DNA of 64,000 nt from Prauserella_A sp040645195 (GCF_040645195.1 NZ_JBEYXW010000001.1:434001-498000); one strand, 5' to 3'. Shown: positions 31,386-40,384, counted from the first letter of the stretch. The notes: generated by a model from the letters alone, not told the origin. A program made the numbers and translations.

Positions 31386-33271
31386 CGCTCATCCGGGAGA
31401 CTGCCGAGAACCTGCTCGCCGAAGCCAGAGCGGGGCAACTGACACAACGACTTCAGGAACAGGCCAGGCTCACACTCCGCCACCGGGTTGGTGCCGGTGA
31501 AGTGCGTTCGTGGGAGCGGAGCATTCCCGCGATGCTGACCGACCTGGTCGACAACGGGCTCGGCCACGTCGAAGTGGTGCTCGAGTACAAGCTGCCGCAC
31601 AGCCCCAAACGCGTTGATGCGGTGCTGTGTGGCACGCATCCGCGTACCGGGGAGGCGTCTTTCGTCCTGCTGGAGCTCAAGCAGTGGTCACGCGCCGAAC
31701 TCGTCGCGGCGGACCTCGTCCAGCTCGATGCCTACGCGGAGCCGGTGCTCCATCCCGCCGAGCAGGTGCGCCGATACTGCGAGTACCTGGTCGACGAAAC
31801 GCCCGCGCTGGCTGAAGGGCCCGGCGCGGTGCATGGAGTCGCCTACCTCCACAACGCACTGGGGCAACAGGTGTCGGCATTGCGGCAGTACACGCCGAGC
31901 GAGTACGGCCGTATGTACACAATGGACGAAAAGGCCGAGTTCCTCGCATTTCTGCGCTCGGTGCTGGATCCAGCCGGTGAGCGCGATGCCGTGTGCAAGG
32001 CGGCGGACGATCTGCTGTCCTTCCGCCACGCACCGTCCAAACCGCTGCTGAGCCTGGCGGCCACGGAGATCCAGGAACGTGAGCAGTTCGTGCTGCTGGA
32101 CGAGCAGCAGGTTGCCTTCCGGTCGGTACTGCATGCCGTCGAACGTGCACGGGTTGCCCGTACGCAGACGGTCGTCGTGGTGGTCGGTGGTCCCGGTTCG
32201 GGCAAGAGCGTGATCGCGTTGAGCCTGCTGGGAACGCTTGCCCGCCAAGGGCGCCGGGTACACCACGCCACCGGGTCCAGCGCCTTCACCAACACGATGC
32301 GCAAGGTCGCGGGGCGGCGCGAGGCTCGGGTCAAGAACCTCTTCAAGTACTTCAACAGCTACCTGGACACCGAGCCGCGATCACTGGACGTGCTGATCTG
32401 CGACGAGGCGCATCGCATCCGTGAGACGAGTGTCAACCGCTACACCAAGAAGGAGCTGCGCGAGCAGGCCCGGCCCCAGATCAGGGAGTTGATCGATGCC
32501 GCCTGGGTGCCGGTCTTCCTGCTGGACGAGAACCAGACGGTGCGTCCAGGTGAGATGGGCTCGCTGCGCGAGATCACCGCTGCCGCGCAGGCTCTCGACT
32601 GCCGCGTCGAGGTGGTCAACCTAGCGGGGCAGTTCCGTTGCGGCGGCTCGGCGCTGTACGAGGACTGGGTTGCCCGGTTGCTGGGGCTCGACCGGCAGCC
32701 TCCGATCGCGTGGTCGGCTCTCGCCGGCACGAGCGACGACGACTTCATCGTGACCAGTGCCGCGTCACCGCAGGCGATGGAGGCCTGGCTGCGTGGCCGG
32801 AGCAAGGGTCATGGCGGAACGGCACGCCTTGCTGCCGGCTACTGCTGGCCGTGGAGCGATCCGGCGCCCTTCGGTGATGGCAAGGCGCTGGTGCCCGACG
32901 TGCGCATCGGCGAGTGGGCACGGCCGTGGAACGCCAAGCCCGGCAAGCGAGTGCCGGACGCCCCGGAGTCGTACTACTGGGCATCGGACGAACGTGGCTT
33001 CGGGCAGGTCGGCTGTATCTACACTGCTCAGGGCTTCGAGTACGACTGGGCAGGTGTGATCTTCGGGCCGGATCTCGTTCGGCGCGGCGACAGCTGGGTC
33101 GCACGCAGGCAGGAGTCCCACGACCCGGCGGTCAAGCGGGCCGATGAGCTGCACTTCGCCGCGTTGATCCGCAACACCTACAAGGTTCTGCTGACCCGCG
33201 GAATGCAGGGTGTGTGCCTTTACTCCACGGATGCGGAGACCCAGCGGTTCCTCGAATCGATGACCGGGTGA
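31382..33271 (+). CDS. PD-(D/E)XK nuclease fused to DUF2075 (Schlafen-like) helicase
   Basis: From GTG 31382 the protein is 629 aa; an in-frame GTG at 31370 is possible. Residues about 55-105 carry a restriction-like nuclease core: EVVLEYKLP, then Asp 79 in RVDAVL and Glu 98/Lys 100 in VLLELKQW (D-x18-ExK). The rest is the DUF2075 SF1 helicase, related to the Schlafen C-terminal helicase: Walker A GGPGSGKS (269-276), Walker B ICDEAHRI (Asp 341), YTAQGFEYDWAGVIFG and VLLTRGMQGVCLY. All key residues are intact. It is the second gene of a unit with a MazG-like enzyme, behind a start-sequestering hairpin. An antiviral role is inferred. Confidence 0.85.
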   Translation: MALIRETAENLLAEARAGQLTQRLQEQARLTLRHRVGAGEVRSWERSIPAMLTDLVDNGLGHVEVVLEYKLPHSPKRVDAVLCGTHPRTGEASFVLLELKQWSRAELVAADLVQLDAYAEPVLHPAEQVRRYCEYLVDETPALAEGPGAVHGVAYLHNALGQQVSALRQYTPSEYGRMYTMDEKAEFLAFLRSVLDPAGERDAVCKAADDLLSFRHAPSKPLLSLAATEIQEREQFVLLDEQQVAFRSVLHAVERARVARTQTVVVVVGGPGSGKSVIALSLLGTLARQGRRVHHATGSSAFTNTMRKVAGRREARVKNLFKYFNSYLDTEPRSLDVLICDEAHRIRETSVNRYTKKELREQARPQIRELIDAAWVPVFLLDENQTVRPGEMGSLREITAAAQALDCRVEVVNLAGQFRCGGSALYEDWVARLLGLDRQPPIAWSALAGTSDDDFIVTSAASPQAMEAWLRGRSKGHGGTARLAAGYCWPWSDPAPFGDGKALVPDVRIGEWARPWNAKPGKRVPDAPESYYWASDERGFGQVGCIYTAQGFEYDWAGVIFGPDLVRRGDSWVARRQESHDPAVKRADELHFAALIRNTYKVLLTRGMQGVCLYSTDAETQRFLESMTG

Positions 33272-33272
33272 C

Positions 33273-34025
33273 CTAGAACTTCGTCTTCGGGCGCTGCTGT
33301 AGGACCCCGTCCACGTAGACGTCCACCCGCTCGTCGAAGAACGCGACAAGGCCCGCGATCCGCTCGCTCTCCGGCACTGGCATCCGGTACGACCAGACGA
33401 TGTCGGGCACCAGCTCATCGCCCGCGCGGACGGACCAGTACTCCGCCTGGCCCTTGTACGGGCAGTGCGTGACCCGGTCGCTCGGTTCGAGCAGATCCTG
33501 CCGCACATCGGTCTTCGGCAGGTAGTAGCGGGTGGGCAGGTTCGTCTCGAACAGCAGCCGCGGGCTGTGCGAGTCCGCCACTGTCACCCCGTTGACCTCG
33601 ATGCGCACGTGGCGCGAGCTCGGCAGGATGTCCACCCTGGTGCGCGGATCGCGCGGATGCACGTAGACCTCCTCGTCCTCCTCGAACCAGGAGTCCATCG
33701 ACTCCCAGTCGAACCGGATGTGGTCACGCAGCTGCGCGAGCGGGGAGTCCGGATACGCCGTCACCGCGTCGGTGGCCTCCCGGTCGCCGATCCGCAGGCT
33801 GGAGATCGATCCCTCGCCGCGGCTGGGTGAGTGCCGTGTCTGTCCAGTTGGGACGATCAGCTCCGTGTGCACGTCCTCGCGCGGGAAGTAGTAGGTCGGG
33901 TAGTACGGCACCTCCCACACCAGCAGCGGCCGCGTCGTATCGGCGACCAGCTGCCCCGCGAAGTACGTCCGCACCCGCTTCGCTCCCTGCTCGGCGCGGA
34001 CCTTGCCTCGGTTGTCGCTGCTCAC
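33273..34025 (-). CDS. Tandem DUF427 protein
   Basis: The protein is 250 aa with a GTG start, containing two DUF427 domains. Each shows the pattern LVWEVPYYPTYYFPREDV or LLFETNLPTRYYLPKTDV followed by a small-molecule-like TRHSPSRGEGSI or THCPYKGQAEYWSV block. DUF427 is a small beta-rich fold of unknown function, common as one or two copies in actinobacteria and fungi. No signal peptide or membrane segment. It ends one base from the stop of the helicase gene and is divergent from the DevR-like regulator, with 52 bp between starts. Confidence 0.85.
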   Translation of the reverse strand: MSSDNRGKVRAEQGAKRVRTYFAGQLVADTTRPLLVWEVPYYPTYYFPREDVHTELIVPTGQTRHSPSRGEGSISSLRIGDREATDAVTAYPDSPLAQLRDHIRFDWESMDSWFEEDEEVYVHPRDPRTRVDILPSSRHVRIEVNGVTVADSHSPRLLFETNLPTRYYLPKTDVRQDLLEPSDRVTHCPYKGQAEYWSVRAGDELVPDIVWSYRMPVPESERIAGLVAFFDERVDVYVDGVLQQRPKTKF

Positions 34026-34077
34026 ACTGGGCCCAACGCGTGACGCTGGTGGGATATTTCGCCAGTAATCTCAGGGT

Positions 34078-34725
34078 ATGGCCATCGAGGTGTTGCTCGT
34101 CGACGACCACGAGGTGGTCCGGCGCGGGCTGCGGGAGCTGCTCAGCGACGAACCGGACATCGAGGTCGTCGCCGAGGCGAGCTCGGCCGACGAGGCGATC
34201 GCCGTCGCCATGCACGTGGAGCCGGACGTCGCCGTGGTGGATGTGCGGTTGGGCGAGACCGAGAGCGACGGCGTGGAGCTGTGCCGTGAGCTGCGGGCAC
34301 AGCCGAACCCGCCACAGTGCCTGGTGCTCACGGCCTTCGACGACGAGGAGGCCATGATGGGGGCGATCATGGCTGGGGCGTCGGGGTACCTGCTCAAGCA
34401 GGTCCGCGGGCAGGACGTCGTCAACGCCGTGCGGGAGGTGGCGGCAGGCCGATCGCTCCTGGACCCGCTGACCACGGCTCGGCTGCTGGAGAAAATGCGT
34501 CACCCTGCCGAACCCGACCGGCTCGCCGAGCTGAGCGAGCGTGAGCGCAGCGTGCTGGACCTGATCGGTCAGGGCATGTCCAACCGGGAGATCGCCGAGC
34601 GCCTCTTCCTCGCCGAGAAGACGGTGAAGAACTACGTCACCTCCCTGCTCGGCAAGCTCGGCATGCAGCGCCGCACGCAAGCGGCGGCCTGGGTCGCCCG
34701 GCATGGCAACAACCGCGGCACGTAA
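34078..34725 (+). CDS. DevR/DosR-like NarL-family response regulator
   Basis: The protein is 215 aa. The receiver domain starts IEVLLVDDHEVVRRGLRELL, with phospho-acceptor Asp in AVVDVRLGE (about residue 54), Thr in VLTAFDD and Lys in YLLKQVRG. The C-terminal LuxR-type helix-turn-helix reads MSNREIAERLFLAEKTVKNYV and LLGKLGMQRRTQAA. This recognition helix is nearly the same as that of mycobacterial DevR/DosR, so it should bind a similar GGGAC-type palindrome. A candidate site lies upstream of cydA (41976). The kinase at 34729 is convergent, three bases away. Confidence 0.9.
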   Translation: MAIEVLLVDDHEVVRRGLRELLSDEPDIEVVAEASSADEAIAVAMHVEPDVAVVDVRLGETESDGVELCRELRAQPNPPQCLVLTAFDDEEAMMGAIMAGASGYLLKQVRGQDVVNAVREVAAGRSLLDPLTTARLLEKMRHPAEPDRLAELSERERSVLDLIGQGMSNREIAERLFLAEKTVKNYVTSLLGKLGMQRRTQAAAWVARHGNNRGT

Positions 34726-34728
34726 CGC

Positions 34729-35880
34729 TCAGCCGAGCGGCAGGTCGAACGCTACGAGCGTGCCCAGGCTGGGCGAGGAGTTGATGAAGAACTTGCCGCC
34801 CGCACCCTCGGCGCGTTCGGCGAGGTGCCGTAGACCGCGCTGGGCGACGTCCCGTGGCACACCGCAGCCGTTGTCCCGGACGCGCAGCCGCACACCGTCG
34901 GCATCGCGCTGCAGCGTGACCCGCGTTTCGCTCGCACCGGAGTGCCGGACCACATTGGACAGTGCTTCGCGCAGCGCGGCGCGGACGTGGTCGGCCCGCT
35001 CGGCGGGGATGTCGGCGAGCTCGCCGGACAGTTCCAGCGTCGGCGGGTAGCCGAGGAGTTCGCCCGCGATCCGCACCTCGGCGCGCGCGGATTCGGCGAG
35101 ATCCGTCGCGGCCCGTTGCGGCTCCTGCGGTTCCGGTTCGGGCGAGCGCAGCGCGCGCACCGTGCCGCGGATCTCCTCGATGGTCTGGTCGAGCTGGTCG
35201 ATCGCCTCGCCGAGCCGCGCGCCGTCGGCTCCGGCGAAACGCCTGCGCATGCGACGCCGAACCCGGTCGAGCTGCATTCCCGCGGCGTACAGCCGCTGCA
35301 CGATCACGTCGTGCAGCTCGCGGGCAATCCGTTCCCGCTCCTGGTAGAGCGTCACGCGGTGGCGGGCGTTGGCGCCCTCGGCCAGCGCCAGCACGACCCC
35401 GGCCTGGCTGGCGAACGCCGTGAGCACCTCCACCGTGCTCGCCGAGAACGGCTCCCGCGACTGCCCCCGGTAGACGTTCAGCACCCCGAGCTGGCGGCCA
35501 CCTGTCCCGAACGGTGCCGCGGCGAACGGACCGTAGGACAGCAGTTCCGGTGGCACGAACCGGGACGTGCGGGGGTCGCTGGTGACGTCGGCGGTGACCA
35601 CCGGCTCCCCGCCTGCGGCAACCCGGCCCGCGGCGGACTCGGCTGGCAGGACGAGCCCGAGCAGCCCCGCCGTGGCACCACCATGAGCGGCCTCGACGGT
35701 GACGCGGCCGTCATCGGCCCGCACCATGACGAGGCCGAGGTCGGCGTCGGCGAGCTCGACGGCGTGGCGCACCACGGTGCCGAGCACGGCGCCGGGATCG
35801 TCGCCGGACAGCGCCGTCGTCATGATCTCGGTGGCCGCGGACAGGGCACGCGCGGCAAGTGTGGGTTCCATCAGCAGCAT
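34729..35880 (-). CDS. GAF-domain histidine kinase (DevS/DosT-like, HisKA_3)
   Basis: The protein is 383 aa. One GAF domain (about residues 25-165; ADADLGLVMV, LLSYGPFAAAPFGTGG) precedes the HisKA_3 dimerisation helix with the phosphorylated His in ERIARELHDVIVQRLYAAGM. A HATPase_c domain follows (LREALSNVVRHS, VRDNGCGVP). Soluble, with no membrane segment, as in DevS, but with a single GAF instead of two. It is the natural partner of the regulator at 34078, though the genes are tail-to-tail instead of in one operon. ATG at 35880 is preferred to the TTG just before it. It lies six bases downstream of cydDC, so it may be read through from the cyd operon. Confidence 0.88.
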   Translation of the reverse strand: MLLMEPTLAARALSAATEIMTTALSGDDPGAVLGTVVRHAVELADADLGLVMVRADDGRVTVEAAHGGATAGLLGLVLPAESAAGRVAAGGEPVVTADVTSDPRTSRFVPPELLSYGPFAAAPFGTGGRQLGVLNVYRGQSREPFSASTVEVLTAFASQAGVVLALAEGANARHRVTLYQERERIARELHDVIVQRLYAAGMQLDRVRRRMRRRFAGADGARLGEAIDQLDQTIEEIRGTVRALRSPEPEPQEPQRAATDLAESARAEVRIAGELLGYPPTLELSGELADIPAERADHVRAALREALSNVVRHSGASETRVTLQRDADGVRLRVRDNGCGVPRDVAQRGLRHLAERAEGAGGKFFINSSPSLGTLVAFDLPLG

Positions 35881-35885
35881 CAAGG

Positions 35886-38800
35886 TTATGCGCCTCCGGC
35901 CCCCGTGACCGCGCGCGACGCTGTGACCTGCGTGATGACGCGTCCCCCGCGCACTTCCAGCACGAGGTCGGCATCGTGCGTCTCCTCCGGCCGGTGGGTG
36001 ACGTGCACAACCGTGACGCCGGCGAGTGCCTCGCGCAGGTTCGTCAGTACCTGTCGGGCGGTGGCCTCATCCAGGTGCGCGGTCGGCTCGTCCAACAACA
36101 CCAGATCTGCCTGCTGCACGGCCAGAAGCGCCCTGGCAAGCGCGAGCCGTTGAGCCTGACCGCCCGACAGCCCGCTACCCGCGCTGGCGAGCACCGTGTC
36201 CAGCGCGAGACTGGGAAGTCCCGCCGTGCGCAATGCGGCGGTGAGCTGCTCGTCGGTCGCATGCGGGTCGGCAAGGCGCAGGTTCTCGGCGACGGTGGTC
36301 GACACCAGCTGGGGCTCCTGCGGCGCCCAGGCGACCCGTCCGGGCAGTGTCACCTCGCCGCGTTCCGGGGTGAGGAACCCGAGCAGCGTCGCCAGCAGTG
36401 AGGATTTGCCCGCACCCGATGTCCCGATGACGGCGACCTTGCTCCCGGCTGGGATGTCGATGTCGACGCCGCGCAGCACGGGATGCGCACTCCCCGGCCA
36501 GCGCACGTCCACCCCGCGCAGGCTGATGTCCCCGGTTCCAGGAAGGTCCCGTTGCGGGCCGGGAACATCGCTTGCCTGCGACAGCGCGAGCCGTGCACGT
36601 GCCTGGCGCAGGGCGTCGGCATGCTGGGCAGCGGGCGGCAGGAGGGCGAGTACCTCGCCCAGCGCCAGCGGAACGAGCGCGAGCAGGGGTGCCAGCACCG
36701 GATCGAGCGAACCCGCAGCGACGGCCTGTGCGGCGAACCACGTGCTCAGCACCGCGGCCGCGCCAGTAGCGGCCGTGATCACGGCGTCGGCTGCGCCGCT
36801 ACCCAGCGCCTGCCTGCGGGCGGCGGCGACCAGCCTGGCGTCGGTGTCGGCGAGAGCGGTGCGGCGGGTGCGATGGGCACCGAACGCGATCAGTTCCGCA
36901 GCGGCATCGAACAGCTCCAGCACCTGCGTGGACACTGCACGGCGTCCGGTCACCAACGCGGAGGTGGCCCGCCGCTCCACGCCCAGCGCGAGAAAAGGTG
37001 CGACCAGCCCGGCCACGAGCATGGCCGCCGCGAGCGCGAGGCCCGCCGCGGGAAGCACCACCGCCTGCGTCACGCAGGCGACGACCACGACGAGAAGCGC
37101 GACGAGCGGCGGCGTGACGACGCGTGGGAGGAGATCGCGCACGGTGTCGACATCGGCGACGAGCCGCCGCTGCCCCTCACCACGGCGCAGGGCGAGGGTG
37201 TGGGCCGGCCCGCGCCGGACGAGGTCTCGCCACAGCTGTTCGCGCAGCCGACCGGCGATGCGGAACGCGGCGTCGTGGGTCACCAGGCGTTCGACGTAGC
37301 GGAGCCCGGCCCTCGCCAGCCCGAATGCCCGCACTCCGACGACGGCCACGGTGAGGGTGAGGATCGGGGGCTGCTGGGACGCCCTGGCGATGAGCCAGCC
37401 GGAGGTGGCGGTGAGCGCGACACCGGCGACGAGTGCCAGTGCGCCGAGCGCTGTACCGGTGAGGAAGCGCCGGTCGAACAGTCGGCGCAGCGGCAGCGGG
37501 GTACCCGGTTTGTCCGTGGGCACGTCCTGGCTCTCCGCCTGTGCAACAACCTGCTCGTCGGCAGGCTCACTGCTCGAACGTTCGTGCGCCGCGATCACCA
37601 CGGCCGCGCCCGCGCGTTCGGCCGCGTCCACGGCGTCGAGCACGCGGCGCGAGTTGCCGGCGTCGAGGTGGGCGGTCGGCTCGTCGAGTAGCAGCAACCA
37701 CGCCCCGGCGCGCACCCGCAGCAGCGCCCTGGCAACTGCGACCCGCTGCCGCTGCCCGGTGGACAGCCGGGCAATTGGCTCAGCCACCAGTCCACTGAGC
37801 CCCAGCTCGGCGAGTACGGCGTCGATATCAGGTGAACCGGGCGCGGCGAGTTCGAGCTCATCGCGGACGGTCCCGCCGGCGAAGGCAGGCGACTGCGGCA
37901 CCCACGCCACCGAGGCGCGCCATGCCGACATGTCGATATCATCGAGTGAGGTGCCGTCCACGGTCACCGATCTGGAGTCGGCTCTGGTGAAGCCGAGTAA
38001 CACCGACAGCGTCGTGCTTTTGCCCGCACCGCTTGGTGAGCGCAGCCAGGCGGTGGAACCAGGTCGCACCGTGAACGACGTCCCATCGGGTGCGAACCTG
38101 CCGCGACGGTTGACACGCAGCTCGCTGACCCGGACCTCCCCGCGGCGAGGCGGCACCGTGCCGTCGGCGGAGGCCGGTTCTGCCAGCACGTCGGCGACCC
38201 TGCGGACGGCCTCGACGCCGTCCGCGCTGGCGTGAAAGGCGGCTCCGACCGCACGCAGCGGCTGGTAGCACTCCGGCGCGAGGATCAGCACTCCGAGCCC
38301 GATGGCCAGCGACAGGTCACCCGACACCAGGCGCACCCCGATGACGACGGCGACCAGTGCGACCGAGAGTGTGGCGGCGAGTTCCAGTACGAACGCCGAC
38401 GAGAAGGCGACGCGCAGGGTCGACAGGGTGGTACGGCGGTGCCGGTCACTGACCCGGCGCACGGCGGCGGCCTGCGCTTCGGCCCGCCGGAACGCTGCGA
38501 GCACGGGTAGCGCGCGCACGAGTTCCAGCAGGTGTCCCGACATGCGCTCGACGGCCTGCGTCGCGGCGGACACCCGGTCGGCGGTGTACTTGCCGACGAG
38601 GATGGCGAACATCGGCAGTAGCGGCACGGTCAGCGCGATGAGCACGGCCGATGGCCAGTCGGCGAGTAACACGGCCGCACCGGCGCCGACCGGCACGACG
38701 GCGGCGGTGACCAGAGCGGGAAGGTAGTCGGTGAAGTAGGCGTCGAGCGCGTCGAGGCCCCTGGTGGTCAGTGCGGTGAGCTCGCCGGGGCCCTTACGGG

Positions 38801-39185
38801 CGATCCATTCCGGCCCGAGCCGCAACGCATGGTCGACGGCTTTCGCCCGCAACTCCTCCTTGGCGCCGGCAGCGGCGCGGGCGGCGACGACGCGGATCGC
38901 CCAGCTGATGAGCGCGCGGGCGACGACGGCACCGAGCAGTACCGCCAGCCGTACGGCGAGATCATCGGTGCGCCCTGCCACGATGTCGGCAAGCACCGAG
39001 GCAAGGAGGAATGCCTGCGCGACCAGCGCGGCGGCGTTCAACAGTGCGAGTACCCCGCAGAGGGCCAGCGCCCGGCGCGCTGCGGCCGAAAGGGCTGGCA
39101 GCGCGCCGAGCGGACCTTTTCCCGTCCGCAGCGTGTCCGTTGTGGACACATTGGCGGAAAGGGGTGTGCGGACGGGAAAGTTCAT
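35886..39185 (-). CDS. cydDC: Fused CydDC ABC exporter for cytochrome bd assembly
   Basis: The protein is 1099 aa: CydD (about 1-560) and CydC (about 580-1099) in one chain, as in many actinobacteria. Each half has six transmembrane helices and an ATPase: Walker A SPSGAGKSTT, signature LSTGQRQRVAVARALL and Walker B LLLLDEPTAHLD in the first; GTSGAGKSS, LSGGQAQRLALARALL and LVLLDEPTAHLD in the second. It exports thiols (cysteine/glutathione in E. coli) needed for haem insertion into cytochrome bd. The ATG at 39185 overlaps the cydB stop by four bases. Confidence 0.95.
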   Translation of the reverse strand: MNFPVRTPLSANVSTTDTLRTGKGPLGALPALSAAARRALALCGVLALLNAAALVAQAFLLASVLADIVAGRTDDLAVRLAVLLGAVVARALISWAIRVVAARAAAGAKEELRAKAVDHALRLGPEWIARKGPGELTALTTRGLDALDAYFTDYLPALVTAAVVPVGAGAAVLLADWPSAVLIALTVPLLPMFAILVGKYTADRVSAATQAVERMSGHLLELVRALPVLAAFRRAEAQAAAVRRVSDRHRRTTLSTLRVAFSSAFVLELAATLSVALVAVVIGVRLVSGDLSLAIGLGVLILAPECYQPLRAVGAAFHASADGVEAVRRVADVLAEPASADGTVPPRRGEVRVSELRVNRRGRFAPDGTSFTVRPGSTAWLRSPSGAGKSTTLSVLLGFTRADSRSVTVDGTSLDDIDMSAWRASVAWVPQSPAFAGGTVRDELELAAPGSPDIDAVLAELGLSGLVAEPIARLSTGQRQRVAVARALLRVRAGAWLLLLDEPTAHLDAGNSRRVLDAVDAAERAGAAVVIAAHERSSSEPADEQVVAQAESQDVPTDKPGTPLPLRRLFDRRFLTGTALGALALVAGVALTATSGWLIARASQQPPILTLTVAVVGVRAFGLARAGLRYVERLVTHDAAFRIAGRLREQLWRDLVRRGPAHTLALRRGEGQRRLVADVDTVRDLLPRVVTPPLVALLVVVVACVTQAVVLPAAGLALAAAMLVAGLVAPFLALGVERRATSALVTGRRAVSTQVLELFDAAAELIAFGAHRTRRTALADTDARLVAAARRQALGSGAADAVITAATGAAAVLSTWFAAQAVAAGSLDPVLAPLLALVPLALGEVLALLPPAAQHADALRQARARLALSQASDVPGPQRDLPGTGDISLRGVDVRWPGSAHPVLRGVDIDIPAGSKVAVIGTSGAGKSSLLATLLGFLTPERGEVTLPGRVAWAPQEPQLVSTTVAENLRLADPHATDEQLTAALRTAGLPSLALDTVLASAGSGLSGGQAQRLALARALLAVQQADLVLLDEPTAHLDEATARQVLTNLREALAGVTVVHVTHRPEETHDADLVLEVRGGRVITQVTASRAVTGAGGA

Positions 39186-40192
39186 CGTGGGGCGTGCACC
39201 TTCGGGATGTGCTGGGTGCCGATGCGCTTGCGGAACACCCAGTAGGTCCAGCCCTGGTAGACGAGCACCGCGGGTGCGCCGAAGGCGGCGAGCCACGTGA
39301 TGACCGTCAGCGTGTAGGGGCTGGATGCCGCTGTCTCAATGGTGAGCGAGTTGGCAGGGTCCCCTGTGGACGGTAGAACATCCGGGTAGAGGGCGCCGAA
39401 GAGCATGACGACAGCCGCGGCGATCACCACGCCGAGCGCGGCGAAGGCATACCCTTCACGGCCCCTGCTGAGCCGCCACCACGCGACCGCACCGGCAGCG
39501 GGTACGACGAGCAGCGGCAGCAATGTCCACTGTGTACCTTCGCGCCACTGGACAAGTAGCAGCAACAACAAAACCGGCACCAGCGCGGCGGGCAGGATGC
39601 GTAGCGCGAGGCCGCGTGCGCGCTCGCGAATCTCACCTTCTGTTTTCAGCGCGAGGAACGCCGCGCCGTGTACCAGTGCGAATCCGACGATCGCGAACGC
39701 CCCGAGGAGGGTGTCCCAGCGCACGGCCTCGAACGCGGAGCCGACGCGGTCGCCCTCGGCGTTGAGTGGCAGGCCGAGCACGGTGGTGGCGAGGATCAGT
39801 CCGATGCCGAGCGGCGGGATCCAGGAGCCGAGCACGATCACCCGGTCCCAGTTGCGCCGCCAGCGGGCCGAGTCCACCTTGCCGCGGTACTCGAAGGCAA
39901 CGCCGCGCCCGATGAGCGCGAGCAGCACGACGAGCAACGGCAGGTAGGCACCGGAGAACAGCCCGGCATACCAGGCGGGGAAGGCGGCGAACATCGCGCC
40001 GCCGGCGACGATGAGCCACACCTCGTTGCCGTCCCACACCGGGCCGATCGTGTTGATCATGACGCGACGCTCGGTGTCGGTGCGGCCGAGGACGGGCAGG
40101 AGCATGCCGACGCCGAAGTCGAAGCCCTCGAGGAAGAGGTACCCGAGCCAGAACCCGGCGATGATGCAGAACCAGACGACTTCGAGGTCCAT
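39182..40192 (-). CDS. cydB: Cytochrome bd oxidase subunit II
   Basis: The protein is 336 aa with eight to nine transmembrane helices. LEVVWFCIIAGFWLGYLFLEGFDFGVGMLLPVLG and INTIGPVWDGNEVWLIVAGGAMFAAFP are diagnostic for CydB, which pairs with CydA to reduce oxygen to water with quinol under low oxygen. ATG at 40192 has GGGGGA eight bases upstream; the GTG at 40198 is too close to it. Overlaps cydDC by ATGA. Unusually, it is separated from cydA by about 190 bases that contain a parS-like site and DnaA boxes. Confidence 0.96.
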   Translation of the reverse strand: MDLEVVWFCIIAGFWLGYLFLEGFDFGVGMLLPVLGRTDTERRVMINTIGPVWDGNEVWLIVAGGAMFAAFPAWYAGLFSGAYLPLLVVLLALIGRGVAFEYRGKVDSARWRRNWDRVIVLGSWIPPLGIGLILATTVLGLPLNAEGDRVGSAFEAVRWDTLLGAFAIVGFALVHGAAFLALKTEGEIRERARGLALRILPAALVPVLLLLLLVQWREGTQWTLLPLLVVPAAGAVAWWRLSRGREGYAFAALGVVIAAAVVMLFGALYPDVLPSTGDPANSLTIETAASSPYTLTVITWLAAFGAPAVLVYQGWTYWVFRKRIGTQHIPKVHAPR

Positions 40193-40212
40193 TACCACAG
40201 TCCCCCGACCGA

Positions 40213-40228
40213 TGTTTCAGGTGAAACA
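40213..40228. other. parS-like ParB binding site
   Basis: TGTTTCAGGTGAAACA matches the widely conserved parS consensus TGTTTCACGTGAAACA at 15 of 16 positions; only one of the two central bases differs, and the half-sites TGTTTCA and TGAAACA are intact. parS sites cluster near oriC and load ParB for chromosome segregation. No par genes lie in the window. Confidence 0.65.
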
Positions 40229-40242
40229 AGATTTCCCCAGGC

Positions 40243-40269
40243 TGTGCACAACCCCCCGAGTTGTCCACA
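40243..40269. other. Pair of DnaA boxes
   Basis: TTGTGCACA on the minus strand (40243-40251) and TTGTCCACA on the plus strand (40261-40269) both fit the DnaA-box consensus TTRTNCACA; the second equals the preferred actinobacterial box. A weaker third match (7 of 9) lies near 40278-40286 on the minus strand. They lie 15 bases from the parS-like site. Confidence 0.6.
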
Positions 40270-40326
40270 AATTACTGGCAGACCCCCGTGGATACCTTGT
40301 CGCTGGGTAGGCTGGTAGCGGGGCCG

Positions 40327-40347
40327 CCCCCCAGGGAGGGTGGGGGG
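40327..40347. terminator. GC hairpin between cydA and cydB
   Basis: CCCCCCA (40327-40333) pairs with TGGGGGG (40341-40347) around a seven-base loop, about 40 bases downstream of the cydA stop. An overlapping GGGG-CCG-CCCC stem (40320-40330) is an alternative fold. No T-tract follows in the direction of cydB, so it could attenuate or process the transcript without ending it. Confidence 0.4.
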
Positions 40348-40384
40348 TTGCCTACGTAACCCGAACATTGGTTTCCCGCCTTTC

